Part shown: piece by piece, positions 50,625-60,180 of the stretch | Position numbering within the stretch: position 1 is the stretch's first letter | Layout of the letters: every line of letters starts with the position of its first letter | From: Pedobacter sp. PLR | Lineage (GTDB): Bacteria; Bacteroidota; Bacteroidia; Sphingobacteriales; Sphingobacteriaceae | Assembly (NCBI RefSeq): GCF_026239675.1 | Contig: NZ_JAPIVQ010000007.1 | Coordinates: forward strand, 124,001 to 188,000 | Length of the DNA: 64,000 nt | Direction: 5' to 3' | Notes under the pieces: generated by a model | The model's database searches: none | What the model saw: only the letters and a program-made list of their open reading frames with translations | Told to the model about the DNA's origin: nothing | Translations under genes and position numbers: made by a program

Positions 50625-51005
50625 ATGGACAAGCTCAGTAAGCAGGTAATTTTTAAGACCAAAAGAATTTACGAAGAACCGGCCACAGGCGATGGGTTCA
50701 GGGTACTCGTGGACCGGCTTTGGCCCAGAGGCTTAAAAAAAGAAAACGCACACCTGGACTGCTGGCTTAAAGACATTGCCCCGGGCACAGCACTCCGAAA
50801 ATGGTTTAACCACCGGCCGGAACGATGGTCAGATTTTAACCTTCAATACAAAGAAGAACTGGCAAAGAATCCGGCAGTAGCGGAGCTCCTTGAAAAAACA
50901 AAGACACAGTCCTGCATCACCCTGTTATATGCCGCGCATAGCGAGACCTATAACCATGCGCAGGTATTGCTTGGTTTTCTGAAAGAACAGCTGATGCGGG
51001 GTTAA
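50625..51005 (+). CDS. DUF488 family protein (YeaO type)
   Basis: 126 residues. It carries the DUF488 signature RVLVDRLWPRGLKKENAHLD and the block WLKDIAPGTALRKWFNHRPERWSDF, and it ends with TLLYAAHSETYNHAQVLLGFL. It is a small cytoplasmic protein of unknown biochemical function found in most bacteria. It is divergent from the fad operon, with 143 bases between, so it may be affected by the MarR operators. No operon partner follows. It is the usual length for the family. Confidence 0.88.
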   Translation: MDKLSKQVIFKTKRIYEEPATGDGFRVLVDRLWPRGLKKENAHLDCWLKDIAPGTALRKWFNHRPERWSDFNLQYKEELAKNPAVAELLEKTKTQSCITLLYAAHSETYNHAQVLLGFLKEQLMRG

Positions 51006-51031
51006 CATAATCAGCCAGATTCAGCTTAAGC

Positions 51032-51868
51032 TCAGGAAGGTTTCCCCGGCAGGTGTTTCAATTTATCTTTTAATACCTGGTATTCCCTTTCCAGGCACCG
51101 GAATGCTTTGGTTGCGATGACTCCCTCCGCGTAGTCCATTTTTTTCTTTTCGTAATCTGCAGCAACCTGATCAAAACGCGCTTTAATAACACCGTACTTT
51201 GCTTTTTCTGCGATTTCAAGCGGGCTATCCGGAGCGCCATTCAGGTTCCCTGCATAAGCACTGTCAGAGATTAATCTCTCATTGGAAGATTTAAAGCAGA
51301 CATAAACTTCCATTTGCGCTTCCATCATCCACTCTTTGTCAAGCGGAAGGAAACAGCTTCCATCTGCCCTTCTTGCAGCATTCAGATAGGTACTTGCGCA
51401 TTTTTTTGTTGGGTGACTGACCAGTACCATCAGGATATCATCAATAGCACCATTTTCTTCGATACCGGAATCCCAGCTTAAATTGAGCCCATCTGTTCCT
51501 TTGCTCACTTTCAGATCCGCCGCCATTTCCAGTGTTCCTTTACTAAGGATCACTTTGGCATAATCGACCTTAATATTGGGATACTCGCCCGTTAAAGCCT
51601 GTTTCTTGTTATAGGAAGTCGCCAGATTGTGTGGATTTTTAAGCGTTCCTTCTGATTCCTGCTTAAAACTGACATTGATAAAATCCTTCATCGGTTTCAG
51701 CAGTTCCATCGTTACCGACATCTCCCCGCGGTTGGCTTTTTGTTTCAGGCTGGGTTTACCAGGTTTACCGTTAGTGCGGCATATCAATTGCCCTCTGGAC
51801 ATATAAAACACCACATCCCCTAATTTCCCCGTAGGGTGCCCAAAAGGGCCCACTTTGCATACTGCCAT
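51032..51868 (-). CDS. DUF6266 family protein
   Basis: 278 residues from the ATG at 51868 (the frame is open to 51928). The start MAVCKVGPFGHPTGKLGDVVFY and the block RTNGKPGKPSLKQKANR are the DUF6266 hallmarks. The rest is a beta-rich segment (about 110-210, LNLSWDSGIEENGAIDD) and a C-terminal helical region. The family is almost confined to Bacteroidota, often as several copies per genome, and has no known function. No signal peptide is visible. It stands alone and is followed upstream by a 373-base gene-free stretch. Confidence 0.85.
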   Translation of the reverse strand: MAVCKVGPFGHPTGKLGDVVFYMSRGQLICRTNGKPGKPSLKQKANRGEMSVTMELLKPMKDFINVSFKQESEGTLKNPHNLATSYNKKQALTGEYPNIKVDYAKVILSKGTLEMAADLKVSKGTDGLNLSWDSGIEENGAIDDILMVLVSHPTKKCASTYLNAARRADGSCFLPLDKEWMMEAQMEVYVCFKSSNERLISDSAYAGNLNGAPDSPLEIAEKAKYGVIKARFDQVAADYEKKKMDYAEGVIATKAFRCLEREYQVLKDKLKHLPGKPS

Positions 51869-52241
51869 AATATAATTGATTAATTCGTCTGAATTGACTA
51901 GAACCAAGATACTGACAAATAGCAGCATATCCTATAAATTCCCTATAATGATACTAAATTATTTAGTAATTTATCCGTAACCTAAACCAACCTCAGCGCA
52001 GGGTTTTCAGGCAATTTCAGCAAGCAAGGCCCTAGCAGCTAACAGCCAAAACCGCAGTAAAAATCACAAGGCTATCAGCTCATCTCAACGTCTGTCACCC
52101 GGCTACTCCCGGACAAGCTCCGCTTAAAAATAGCAATACCAGAGTAATTGCCCCCCGACCTACGACAGCTAATACGACGCCAACAAAAAAACCGCCTTAC
52201 CTTTCGGGTAAGACGGTTTTTAAAATGATATTAAAATCAGA
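51869..52241. other. Gene-free stretch between DUF6266 and the OmpA-family gene
   Basis: 373 bases. It contains the DUF6266 promoter region and the OmpA terminator at 52184-52222. A more GC-rich stretch at about 52000-52170 has no open frame and matches no family I know. I see no RNA gene or repeat in it. Confidence 0.5.
52184..52222 (-). terminator. Terminator after OmpA-family gene
   Basis: ACCGTCTTAC pairs with GTAAGGCGGT on the minus strand with one G:T, followed by seven T. Confidence 0.8.
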
Positions 52242-53555
52242 CTAGTAAAGTGTAAATTCTACTCTTCTGTTTAATTGACGACCAGCTGCAGTTTTGTTAG
52301 TTGCAATTGGTTGGTTTGGACCATAACCTACCGCTTCAATACGTGAAGGGTTAGCGCCTTGTGATACTAAGTAAGCTTTTACTGCTTCTGCTCTTTCTTT
52401 CGATAAGCGTAAGTTTAAAGCCATAGAACCTGTGTTATCAGTATGACCAGCTAATTTAAGGCTAAAGTTTTTCTCTACTAATAATGCCGCAACACGGTTT
52501 AAAGTAGCGTAAGATTTAGAACGGATAGTAGATTTTCCTAAATCAAATTCTAAGTTTTTAATCGCCTCTTCCACTACCTTACGGTCAGCTTCAGTGATGA
52601 TTACTTTCTCCTGAATTACAGGAACAGGAACTTTTAAAGGACAACCAGAACCATCAACAACGATTCCTGCCAAAGTACCCGGACATTTGTCCAATTTATC
52701 AGCAACACCATCGCCATCAGTATCTTTCAACAAATCACTCATTTCAGCTCTCAATTTATCATTGTCAGCTTTCAATGCATTTGCAGTTTGTTTAGCCGAT
52801 AAAGCTTCTTCGTAAGTTAAAGCTACCGGGTTGTGCCATGCCATTTGTTTCGAACCTTTTCCTAAAGCAAATTCTAAACCAGCATAACCGTAGTTATATT
52901 TATCGTTGTTACCACGGTAAACACCATCAAGGTTATCACCATCAACAAAGTTAACTGTCCAGCCTAAATCTAAATTTACGCGTTCTGCCACTTTGAATTT
53001 AGCACCTAATCCAACAGGAATAATCAATTCAGAGATCGTTTTATGATCTGCATAATCAACTAAAGCACCGCCAGCGGTAGCCGAAGTTCTCACTTTGTAA
53101 CCTGCTAAACCAGCACCCGCAGAAGCATACATTTGTACCGCACTGTTGGCATTGAACATGCTGATGTTAAATAAGTTTACTACTGCATTTAAACTACCTG
53201 AATAAGTAAGGTCAGTTTCAAAAGCATTTACAGCACTTGTATTTGGCGCACCGCTTTTCCAGTTTTCAGAGTTGTCACCTTTCAGTTTACCTCTGACACC
53301 GTCTAAACGAAGGGAGAAATAAGGAGTAATTTGATTCTTAATGTACAATCCGTAACCCAGACTAGATTTTGAATTGGAAAAATCATTTTTTCCACCCAGA
53401 GGAGATAATGGAGTTAAAACCCCGGCATTAACACCAATAGACCAGGTAGTCAATTGGCTTGAGTTTGCACCTGCTTGATCCTGTGCCTGAACAGAACCTC
53501 CAACAAGGAGCGCAGCAATAGCTACAGGCAGGGTTTTAAATAAATTTTGTTTCAT
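52242..53555 (-). CDS. OmpA-family outer-membrane protein
   Basis: 437 residues with a signal peptide ending at SVQAQ (residue 25). An N-terminal eight-strand barrel domain covers about 30-235. A linker holds a thrombospondin type 3 calcium repeat (DTDGDGVADKLDKCPGT, about 278-294). The OmpA domain occupies about 320-437 with the peptidoglycan-binding block LAGHTDNTGSMALNLRLSKERAEAVKAYLV. The barrel sits in the outer membrane while the OmpA domain binds the cell wall, so it acts as a structural tether. It is probably one of the abundant outer-membrane proteins of this organism. A clear terminator follows it. Confidence 0.93.
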   Translation of the reverse strand: MKQNLFKTLPVAIAALLVGGSVQAQDQAGANSSQLTTWSIGVNAGVLTPLSPLGGKNDFSNSKSSLGYGLYIKNQITPYFSLRLDGVRGKLKGDNSENWKSGAPNTSAVNAFETDLTYSGSLNAVVNLFNISMFNANSAVQMYASAGAGLAGYKVRTSATAGGALVDYADHKTISELIIPVGLGAKFKVAERVNLDLGWTVNFVDGDNLDGVYRGNNDKYNYGYAGLEFALGKGSKQMAWHNPVALTYEEALSAKQTANALKADNDKLRAEMSDLLKDTDGDGVADKLDKCPGTLAGIVVDGSGCPLKVPVPVIQEKVIITEADRKVVEEAIKNLEFDLGKSTIRSKSYATLNRVAALLVEKNFSLKLAGHTDNTGSMALNLRLSKERAEAVKAYLVSQGANPSRIEAVGYGPNQPIATNKTAAGRQLNRRVEFTLY

Positions 53556-53678
53556 AAGATAAGTATTGAATTATTATTACAATGTTTAATCACGCAACTC
53601 ATTTCAATACTCAGGCCAATTATTAAAACTGCTTTAAACGACTGTAATTTGGGGGTAAGTGTGCAGAATTTTAGACAG

Positions 53679-55388
53679 CTACCAACCCAGCCACTGATCG
53701 TCTCCACGTGGATCTGCACCGCCCTGATAATTACCTTGCCTGGTTTTCAGGATTGCATCTACTCTACCCATTGGCCCTCTTGGCTGAATGATATAGCCTT
53801 TAGACTCCAGTTTAACGCGGGTAAGGGAATCAATCGCTCCTTTTTCCGCATAAATCAAATCCGGTAACCACTGGTGGTGAAACCGCTTAGCAGATACCGC
53901 CTGCTGCATATTCTGGTCGAATTCGACCACATTTAGAATGGTCTGAAAAACGGACGTTATAATTGTTGATCCCCCGGGGGTACCAACCACCATAAACAGT
54001 TTTCCGTCTTTTTCCAGGATACAAGGGGTCATAGAACTTAACATTCTCTTGCCGGGGGCGATGGCATTGGCCTCGCCACCAATTAATCCGTACATATTTG
54101 GCGCACCAGGTTTCACAGAAAAATCGTCCATTTCATTGTTGAGCAGAAAACCGGCACCTTTGACCAGCACTACCGCACCATAGGAGCCATTCAAAGTGGT
54201 GGTTACCGATACGGCATTTCCAGCTTTGTCGACAATAGAAAAATGGGTCGTTTCTTCGTGTTCTTTTCCCTTAACCTCACCTGCCTTAACGCTGCTGCTC
54301 GGCGTAGCCTTAGACCAGTCGAAAGTTTTCATTCTATCCTTAACATACTGAGCTTCCATCAGCGCATTTGTGGGAACATCATAAAAATCGGGATCACCAA
54401 GGTGAGTGGCACGATCTGCATAGACCCTCCGTTCCGCTTCTGCCATCAGTTGTATGGTAGAGTCCTGCTGGAAACCCCATCTTTTCAAAGGATAAGGTTC
54501 CACAGATTTGAGCAGTTGAATCAAGGCAATTCCACCACTGGAAGGCGGAGGCATGGTAATGATCTGATATTGTTTATAAGCACCGGTAATGGCTTTTCGC
54601 CAAATGGCCTCATATTGTTGTAAATCTGATTTGGTCAGGATACCGCCACCGCGTTTCATTTCGGCTATGATCTGATCCGCCACTTTACCTTCGTAAAAGC
54701 CGGCTTTTCCATGATCGCGGATCTGTTCCAGCGTAGCCGCCAGTTCTTCCTGTTTCAATAATTCATTGGCAGCCCATTTTCCGGTTTTCAGCAATGCAGT
54801 CCCATCGGGATTTAATTGCATCAGCTTTTCAGAAAGACCGTTTAATTCATCCGCCTGTTGGGTACTCAGCGGAAAACCTTTTCTGGCCAGCAAAATTGCC
54901 GGTTCCAAAAGCGTCGCCCAGGGCAAGTTCCCGTATTTTTGATGGGCGGCGACCATTCCTGCTACCGAGCCCGGAACACCTGCTGCCAGCTGCCCGTACA
55001 AACTCTTATCCACTATCGGCACGCCGGATTGATCCAGATACATATCTCTGGATGCTGCAGCACCGGCTTTTTCTCTAAAATCAAGAGTATTGGTTTCGCC
55101 ACTTGCGGATCGGTACACCATAAAACCACCACCACCGATATTTCCGGCATTGGGGTACACTACGGCCAGCGCAAACTGTATGGCTACTGCCGCATCTACC
55201 GCATTACCACCCTTTTTCAGGATATCCAGACCTACTTTAGACGCAAAAGGACTGGCAGAAACCACCATCCCATTCCGGTACTCCGTTACCTTATTTTGAA
55301 CAGGTGCTCTACCGGCACATCCTGACAACAGGAAGGCCGTGATCAGCACAAATCCATTTACTTTTAAAAACACCCGCTCCTTAATCAA
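53679..55388 (-). CDS. ggt: Gamma-glutamyltransferase lipoprotein
   Basis: 569 residues. A lipobox ends at Cys24 (LLSGCAG), so it should be membrane-anchored. The Ntn-hydrolase core starts after MVVSASPFASKVGLDILKKGGNAVDAAVA. Autocatalytic cleavage is expected before Thr380 in EETTHFSIVDKAG, giving the small subunit whose N-terminal Thr is the nucleophile. The substrate-site block GGSTIITSVFQTILNVVEF follows near 475. It transfers or hydrolyses gamma-glutamyl groups, mainly from glutathione, in the periplasm. It follows the acyl-CoA ligase gene by 3 bases on the same strand, so the two are probably co-transcribed. Confidence 0.94.
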   Translation of the reverse strand: MIKERVFLKVNGFVLITAFLLSGCAGRAPVQNKVTEYRNGMVVSASPFASKVGLDILKKGGNAVDAAVAIQFALAVVYPNAGNIGGGGFMVYRSASGETNTLDFREKAGAAASRDMYLDQSGVPIVDKSLYGQLAAGVPGSVAGMVAAHQKYGNLPWATLLEPAILLARKGFPLSTQQADELNGLSEKLMQLNPDGTALLKTGKWAANELLKQEELAATLEQIRDHGKAGFYEGKVADQIIAEMKRGGGILTKSDLQQYEAIWRKAITGAYKQYQIITMPPPSSGGIALIQLLKSVEPYPLKRWGFQQDSTIQLMAEAERRVYADRATHLGDPDFYDVPTNALMEAQYVKDRMKTFDWSKATPSSSVKAGEVKGKEHEETTHFSIVDKAGNAVSVTTTLNGSYGAVVLVKGAGFLLNNEMDDFSVKPGAPNMYGLIGGEANAIAPGKRMLSSMTPCILEKDGKLFMVVGTPGGSTIITSVFQTILNVVEFDQNMQQAVSAKRFHHQWLPDLIYAEKGAIDSLTRVKLESKGYIIQPRGPMGRVDAILKTRQGNYQGGADPRGDDQWLGW

Positions 55389-55391
55389 AAC

Positions 55392-57164
55392 CTACCCTTT
55401 ATAATCTGCTGCATCCGTATATATTTTCTCGATCACCACTCCGTTTTTCTCCAGAATGACTTTTCTTTTTAAGCTTAATTTCGGGGTCAGTTCACCACCA
55501 TCAATGCTCCATTCTTTGGATAGCAGCGCGATGCGTTTCACTTGTTCCCATTTGCCAAATTCCTTGCCGCTATAAGCCACAATTTCATCGTATTTTTTCA
55601 AGACCTGCGGGTCTTTGATCATCAGTTCATTGGTAGTATAAGGAATTCCCTTTTTCTCACACCAGGTTTTCAAGGCTGCAAAAGTGGGAATAATTAATGC
55701 TGAGGGGAACTTCCTGTTTTCACCAAGTACCATGACCTGTTCCACCAATGGCGATTCTTTCAGTTTATTTTCCAGCATTTGTGGTGCTACATATTTACCG
55801 CCTGCGGTTTTAAAAATCTCTTTCTTACGATCGGTAATTTTTAAGAACCTGCCTTCTATCAGTTCGCCGATATCTCCGGTATGGAACCAGCCATCCTTAT
55901 CAATAGTTTCTGCAGTCAGGTCTTCGCGGTTGTAATAACCTTTCATGATGTTATGTCCACGGGCCAGTACTTCGCCATCCGGCGCAATTTTAACCTCTAC
56001 CCCATCAATCGGAGGACCTACGGTTCCGAATCTGGCGGCTCCGTGATAATTTACGGTAATCACCGGAGATGTTTCTGTGAGTCCATATCCTTCGAACACC
56101 GGCATTCCTGCCGCCCAGAAGATGCGGCATAAACGTGGGTTTAGCGCGGCACCACCGGAAACGATCACCACGATCTCCCCGCCCAGGGCTTCCTGCCATT
56201 TTTTAAAGACCAGTTTTCTCGCGATGTTCAGTTTAAAATTATAAAAAGCACCGTTATCGAATTCAAATTTCTCCGCTACGGATAGCGCCCAGAAGAAAAT
56301 TCCTTTTTTAATCCCGGTTAGGGCTTTCCCCTTTTCCATAATTTTATCATATACCTTTTCCAGCAAACGGGGAACAGTAGAGAAGGCATTAGGTTTTACA
56401 AACTGAATGTCTGCTACAATGGTTTCCATACTTTCTGCATAGTAAATGGCGGATCCTTTATACATGTAGAGGTAAATGATCATGCGTTCAAAAATATGCG
56501 ACAATGGCAAAAAGCTCAAAGCCTTGTTTAATCCCGAAGGAACCAGTACAGACGATTTTTCAAAGTTTTTCACCAGGTTATCATGCGTGAGCATCACTCC
56601 TTTTGGGGTACCGGTTGTACCGGAGGTATAGATTAAGGTTAAGATATCTTCCGGTGTTACTGCTTTACGGTACACTTCCAGATCAAGGTCTGACTGTGCT
56701 TTTCCGGCTTCAACCAGTTCTTCCCAGGAAGCCACATCCTTTACCGGATTGAAACTATAAATTTTCACTTCATGTTTCAATCCTGCGCAAGCCAGTTTCA
56801 CTTTTTCATAGATCAGGTCATCGGCAACAAAGACGATGGTCACTTCCGCATTTTCCAGAATAAATTTGATATCATGCTCGGCGAGTGTCGGATATAAAGG
56901 AACCTGATAAGCGCCCAGCTGCACAATGGCGAAATCCGTAATGTTCCATTCCGGCCTGTTGGCAGACATAACCGCCACCCTCGACCCTTTTTTCACACCA
57001 ATGCCAACCAGTCCTCTGCTCAATGCATCAACGGTTTCGCAAAAATGTGGTGTACTATATTTTTTCCACTCCCCTTTAACCTTACCACTGATAAACTCCT
57101 CTTTGGGAAAATTCTCTAAATTGTATTGAAGTAAATCAAATACGCGCGTGATATTTACAGCCAT
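55392..57164 (-). CDS. Long-chain fatty acid-CoA ligase
   Basis: 590 residues of the AMP-binding ANL superfamily. The phosphate-binding motif LIYTSGTTGTPKGVMLTHDN (about 183-202) and LSFLPLSHIFERMI are intact. The adenine block GYGLTETSPVITVNYHG and the A8 region GWFHTGDIGELIEGRFLKITDRKKEIFKTAGGKY-type hinge are also present. It activates long-chain fatty acids with ATP to acyl-AMP and then acyl-CoA, feeding the FadN/FadA/FadE system encoded 5 kb away. The membrane-associated AMP-ligase family FAA1/LcfA is the closest match. Its product is likely the substrate, or inducer, of the fad operon. Confidence 0.93.
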   Translation of the reverse strand: MAVNITRVFDLLQYNLENFPKEEFISGKVKGEWKKYSTPHFCETVDALSRGLVGIGVKKGSRVAVMSANRPEWNITDFAIVQLGAYQVPLYPTLAEHDIKFILENAEVTIVFVADDLIYEKVKLACAGLKHEVKIYSFNPVKDVASWEELVEAGKAQSDLDLEVYRKAVTPEDILTLIYTSGTTGTPKGVMLTHDNLVKNFEKSSVLVPSGLNKALSFLPLSHIFERMIIYLYMYKGSAIYYAESMETIVADIQFVKPNAFSTVPRLLEKVYDKIMEKGKALTGIKKGIFFWALSVAEKFEFDNGAFYNFKLNIARKLVFKKWQEALGGEIVVIVSGGAALNPRLCRIFWAAGMPVFEGYGLTETSPVITVNYHGAARFGTVGPPIDGVEVKIAPDGEVLARGHNIMKGYYNREDLTAETIDKDGWFHTGDIGELIEGRFLKITDRKKEIFKTAGGKYVAPQMLENKLKESPLVEQVMVLGENRKFPSALIIPTFAALKTWCEKKGIPYTTNELMIKDPQVLKKYDEIVAYSGKEFGKWEQVKRIALLSKEWSIDGGELTPKLSLKRKVILEKNGVVIEKIYTDAADYKG

Positions 57165-57491
57165 ATGTGGTTATTTTTATATTTAATACCTGGTCCTTTC
57201 TCAAATCTAACAAATTAAATGTGCTATTAAAACCAATTATTATAATGGTATGTTTTCTTTTATTCAGAATAAACAGGAGAAGATTCTGTAGGCCAGAAGT
57301 CCATTTTATGAGCTTACCTTACTACCTGCAGCAGGCATTAAGCCTGGATTTCTCTGACCTTCTTATCGTGATATTTCAGAAAAAAAACACAATCGCACTG
57401 AAATAATACAAAAAAACCACTTTGACATGACTTACGGCACAATAGTTGTAAGGGTACGAACCGGTTACAAAAATTAATTAAAAACACAATT
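57165..57491. other. Gene-free stretch before the small outer-membrane protein gene
   Basis: 327 bases between divergent genes. The only open frame (57167-57406, 79 codons) has no signature and lies over the promoter region, so I do not accept it. A weak promoter for the next gene is TTTG at 57421-57424, then an 18-base gap, then TAGTTGTA at 57443, about 40 bases before its ATG. Confidence 0.45.
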
Positions 57492-57971
57492 ATGAAGAAA
57501 TTACTTACTATTATTTGTTTATCAGTGATTGCTACGTTTGCATTCCAATCTACTTCAAACGCGCAAAGTTACAAGAATGCTATTGGTGGACGCTTTGGTG
57601 CTGCTAATGGGGTTACTTTCAAAACAACATTGGGTGGAAACAAAATGGTAGATTTAATTGCCAACTTTAGATCAAGCGGTAACTATAGCTATTTCCGTGT
57701 AACGGGTTTATACGAAATCTATAACCCAATCAGCAATGCTTCCGGCTTAAACTGGTACTATGGTATTGGTGGTACTGTAGGATCTGTTAAATACAAACCA
57801 CATAATGAAAGTGATCTTTACTTAGGTTTAGACGGTGTTTTAGGTTTGGATTATAAATTTGCTGATGCGCCAATCAACCTTTCACTAGACTGGAAACCAG
57901 CAATCGGATTGGTTCCTGAAACTGATTTTGATGCTTCTGGCGTAGGACTATCTTTACGTTTCACTTTCTAA
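57492..57971 (+). CDS. Small outer-membrane beta-barrel protein
   Basis: 159 residues with a signal peptide ending at TSNAQ (residue 25). The mature part is a run of amphipathic strands ending in a C-terminal Phe (LSLRFTF), the pattern of an eight-strand outer-membrane barrel. GGRFGAANGVTFKTTLGGNKMVDLIANF is the first strand pair. No ligand or function can be named; similar small barrels are widespread in Bacteroidota. It stands alone and is followed by a very long hairpin terminator. It is likely well expressed, judging by the strong terminator and typical codon usage. Confidence 0.8.
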   Translation: MKKLLTIICLSVIATFAFQSTSNAQSYKNAIGGRFGAANGVTFKTTLGGNKMVDLIANFRSSGNYSYFRVTGLYEIYNPISNASGLNWYYGIGGTVGSVKYKPHNESDLYLGLDGVLGLDYKFADAPINLSLDWKPAIGLVPETDFDASGVGLSLRFTF

Positions 57972-58033
57972 GTAAACGCAATTTCCAGCTGGCACCTGAT
58001 CAGTCAGCTGAATGCCAAATCAGAAAAAAAGCA

Positions 58034-58091
58034 TAAAAGGAAAAAGGGTTAATCTGCATGAAATCATGCAGATTAACCCTTTTCCTTTTTT
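58034..58091. terminator. Very long bidirectional terminator hairpin
   Basis: About 27 bp of stem: AAAAGG... GGGTTAATCTGCATGA is mirrored by TCATGCAGATTAACCC... CCTTTT with a single bulged A. The A/T-rich base serves both the small barrel gene and the convergent M61 peptidase gene. Confidence 0.8.
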
Positions 58092-58121
58092 AACGATATC
58101 TGGTTTTAAAACATCTTGTTT

Positions 58122-59909
58122 CTAAACGCCCATCCAGCCTTTACGTACGGCAACTTCTGTTGCTGTAGCATTCGGGTCGATCTCTGCGATCAGTTTGATG
58201 TTTGGGTTCGCTTTTAACGTCACATTGAAATCTCTCAGTTCACCGTCTCTTTTCACTTTCACAGTAACCACATCACCAACATTGCTACCAGCAATTACCG
58301 GCATGCGTTCCAATGCAGCTTCTACCGGAATCCCGTTTACACTGATCACCTCATCGTTTACATTCAGGCCATCTACCCATGCTGCCGAATTTCTCGATAC
58401 TGCAGAGATATAGATTTTACCTTCTGTTTTCTTAGAAGCTACGCCGATGTAAGGAACTTGTTTTCCTTCATTTTCATTTTTAACGCGGATACCTGCATAA
58501 CCAAAGTATTTATCATACTCCAGGGGATGTGTACCTGTTACATATTTAGCCCAGAAATCAGTAAAGTTTTTTCCGCTGATTTTTTCTACCATCGCTTTAA
58601 ATTCAGCATCGGTATATCCTCTGTTCAGTTTCTTTCCCTGCAGGTACATTGCTTTCATCACATCGTCCAGGCTTTTCTTTCCTTTGGTTGCATTTGCAAT
58701 TTCGATGTCCATTAAAAGGCCTACTACTTCACCTTTGCTGTAGTAAGAAACGCCGGTGTTGCTTGAATTTTCATTTGGTCTGTAACCTTTAATCCAGGCA
58801 TCATAGCTAGATTCTGCTGCCGACTGTACCTTAGCGCCCGGTGTGTTTGATACCGTTGCTACGGCCGTTGCCAATCCATCAACAAAAGCTTTCTGGTCTA
58901 CAAAACCTGCACGTAATACCAGTTTGTTCTCATAGTAAGAAGTAAAACCTTCAGACACCCACAGATTAGTTGTATAGTTTTCATTGTCGTAATCGAATGG
59001 GCCTAAAGCAATCGGGCGCATTCTTTTCACGTTCCATAAATGGTAGTATTCGTGTGCTACTAAATTCATGAAGCCTAAATAGCCATCTGTTGTGTTGTAG
59101 GCATCACGGGAAGCGCCAAGAACCGTTGAGTTCAAATGCTCTAAACCGCCGCCACCTTTTACAAAGTTGTGTACAATAAAAGTATAATGCTTGTTGGGAT
59201 TTTCACCGTAAATGGCTGTTCCAAGTTCAACAACTTTCGCCATATCTACTTTTAAGCGTTCTTTATCGTAGTTACCACCACCAAACATGGCAACCGTATG
59301 TTTTACACCGGAAGCTTCGAAATCAAAAACATCCTGGTTTCCTACTTCTATCGGGCTATCAAATAAGATATCAAAATCTGCTGCTTTGTAGGTGAATGCC
59401 TGACCTGCTACCGGCTCTAAACCTGTAGACACTTTCGTCCAGCCTTTAAAAGGAATTACCTTAACCGTGCTTGGCAGGTTCAGCATCCCATCAGGATACA
59501 TGAAAATCCCTGTGCTGGACAGGAAGGCGTGACGGTCGTCGATGAAAGAAGTACGCACAGAAACTTCAAATGCATATACTCTATATTTAATTTTAACGTT
59601 TTTTGCTTTCGCTGAATAGACTCTCCATGCGTTCTTTTTTACTTTCTCAACTTTCGCTGCTTTGCCGTTAGCTGTTGCCGTAAAATCTTCTACACTTTTC
59701 TCAAATTCACGGATCAGGTAAGAACCTGGTGCCCATGTTGGCATCTTTACATCTACAAAATCTTTGGTCAATCCGGAAATGTTCATTTCCATTTCTACAT
59801 AATGTGCTTGTGGCTCAATAAAGCTCACCTCGAAAGCTACTTTCACCTGCGATTTTGCGGTCATACCTAATGATAGTAATACTACTAATCCTGTTAATGT
59901 TTTTTTCAT
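58122..59909 (-). CDS. M61-family glycyl aminopeptidase with PDZ domain
   Basis: 595 residues with a signal peptide ending near AKSQ (residue 21). An N-terminal beta-rich domain precedes the M61 catalytic domain. The zinc motif is HEYYH (His286, Glu287, His290), with Glu320 as the third ligand in WVSEGFTSYYE. A PDZ domain covers about 480-570 (YIGVASKKTEGKIYISAV, GLNVNDEVISVNGIPV). M61 peptidases release N-terminal glycine or alanine from peptides. It works in the periplasm. It is a single-gene transcript, convergent with the small barrel gene. Confidence 0.93.
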   Translation of the reverse strand: MKKTLTGLVVLLSLGMTAKSQVKVAFEVSFIEPQAHYVEMEMNISGLTKDFVDVKMPTWAPGSYLIREFEKSVEDFTATANGKAAKVEKVKKNAWRVYSAKAKNVKIKYRVYAFEVSVRTSFIDDRHAFLSSTGIFMYPDGMLNLPSTVKVIPFKGWTKVSTGLEPVAGQAFTYKAADFDILFDSPIEVGNQDVFDFEASGVKHTVAMFGGGNYDKERLKVDMAKVVELGTAIYGENPNKHYTFIVHNFVKGGGGLEHLNSTVLGASRDAYNTTDGYLGFMNLVAHEYYHLWNVKRMRPIALGPFDYDNENYTTNLWVSEGFTSYYENKLVLRAGFVDQKAFVDGLATAVATVSNTPGAKVQSAAESSYDAWIKGYRPNENSSNTGVSYYSKGEVVGLLMDIEIANATKGKKSLDDVMKAMYLQGKKLNRGYTDAEFKAMVEKISGKNFTDFWAKYVTGTHPLEYDKYFGYAGIRVKNENEGKQVPYIGVASKKTEGKIYISAVSRNSAAWVDGLNVNDEVISVNGIPVEAALERMPVIAGSNVGDVVTVKVKRDGELRDFNVTLKANPNIKLIAEIDPNATATEVAVRKGWMGV

Positions 59910-60141
59910 TGAATTGTTTTCCTGCTTATTTTAATATTCCCCTGCACTGCTGCTATCAAAGCGGTGTTTTTCTTTTGTCACACAATTATTATATTAAACT
60001 CTTGAAAAGTCGCTAAACCATCCGTCCTTTTCAGCGTCCTACTGTTTCGCAAATTTATAATTTATCCTTTTCTGTTGCCTTTAAATTGGCAATTAAGCTG
60101 TAACATACTTAATACAAGCTATTAGAGGCGGTTTAAATAAA

Positions 60142-60149
60142 TATTTTTG
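60142..60149 (+). promoter_or_regulatory. -7 box of the second MFP-RND operon
   Basis: TATTTTTG matches TAnnTTTG, 32 bases before the ATG at 60181. This supports that start over an in-frame TTG at 60151. Confidence 0.5.
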
Positions 60150-60180
60150 CTTGTTAACTTATCCCATTCAGCACACAAAT

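Noticed and set aside
51929..52190. GC-richer gap as a degraded insertion sequence
   Set aside because: No terminal repeats, no transposase remnants in any frame, so there is no support beyond base composition.
57167..57406. 79-codon plus-strand frame in the gap before the small barrel gene
   Set aside because: It has no signature or credible ribosome site, it is AT-rich noise, and it covers the likely promoter region.
58034..58091. Long hairpin as a small RNA gene or mobile element end
   Set aside because: It sits exactly between convergent genes with A/T runs at both sides, which a bidirectional terminator explains.
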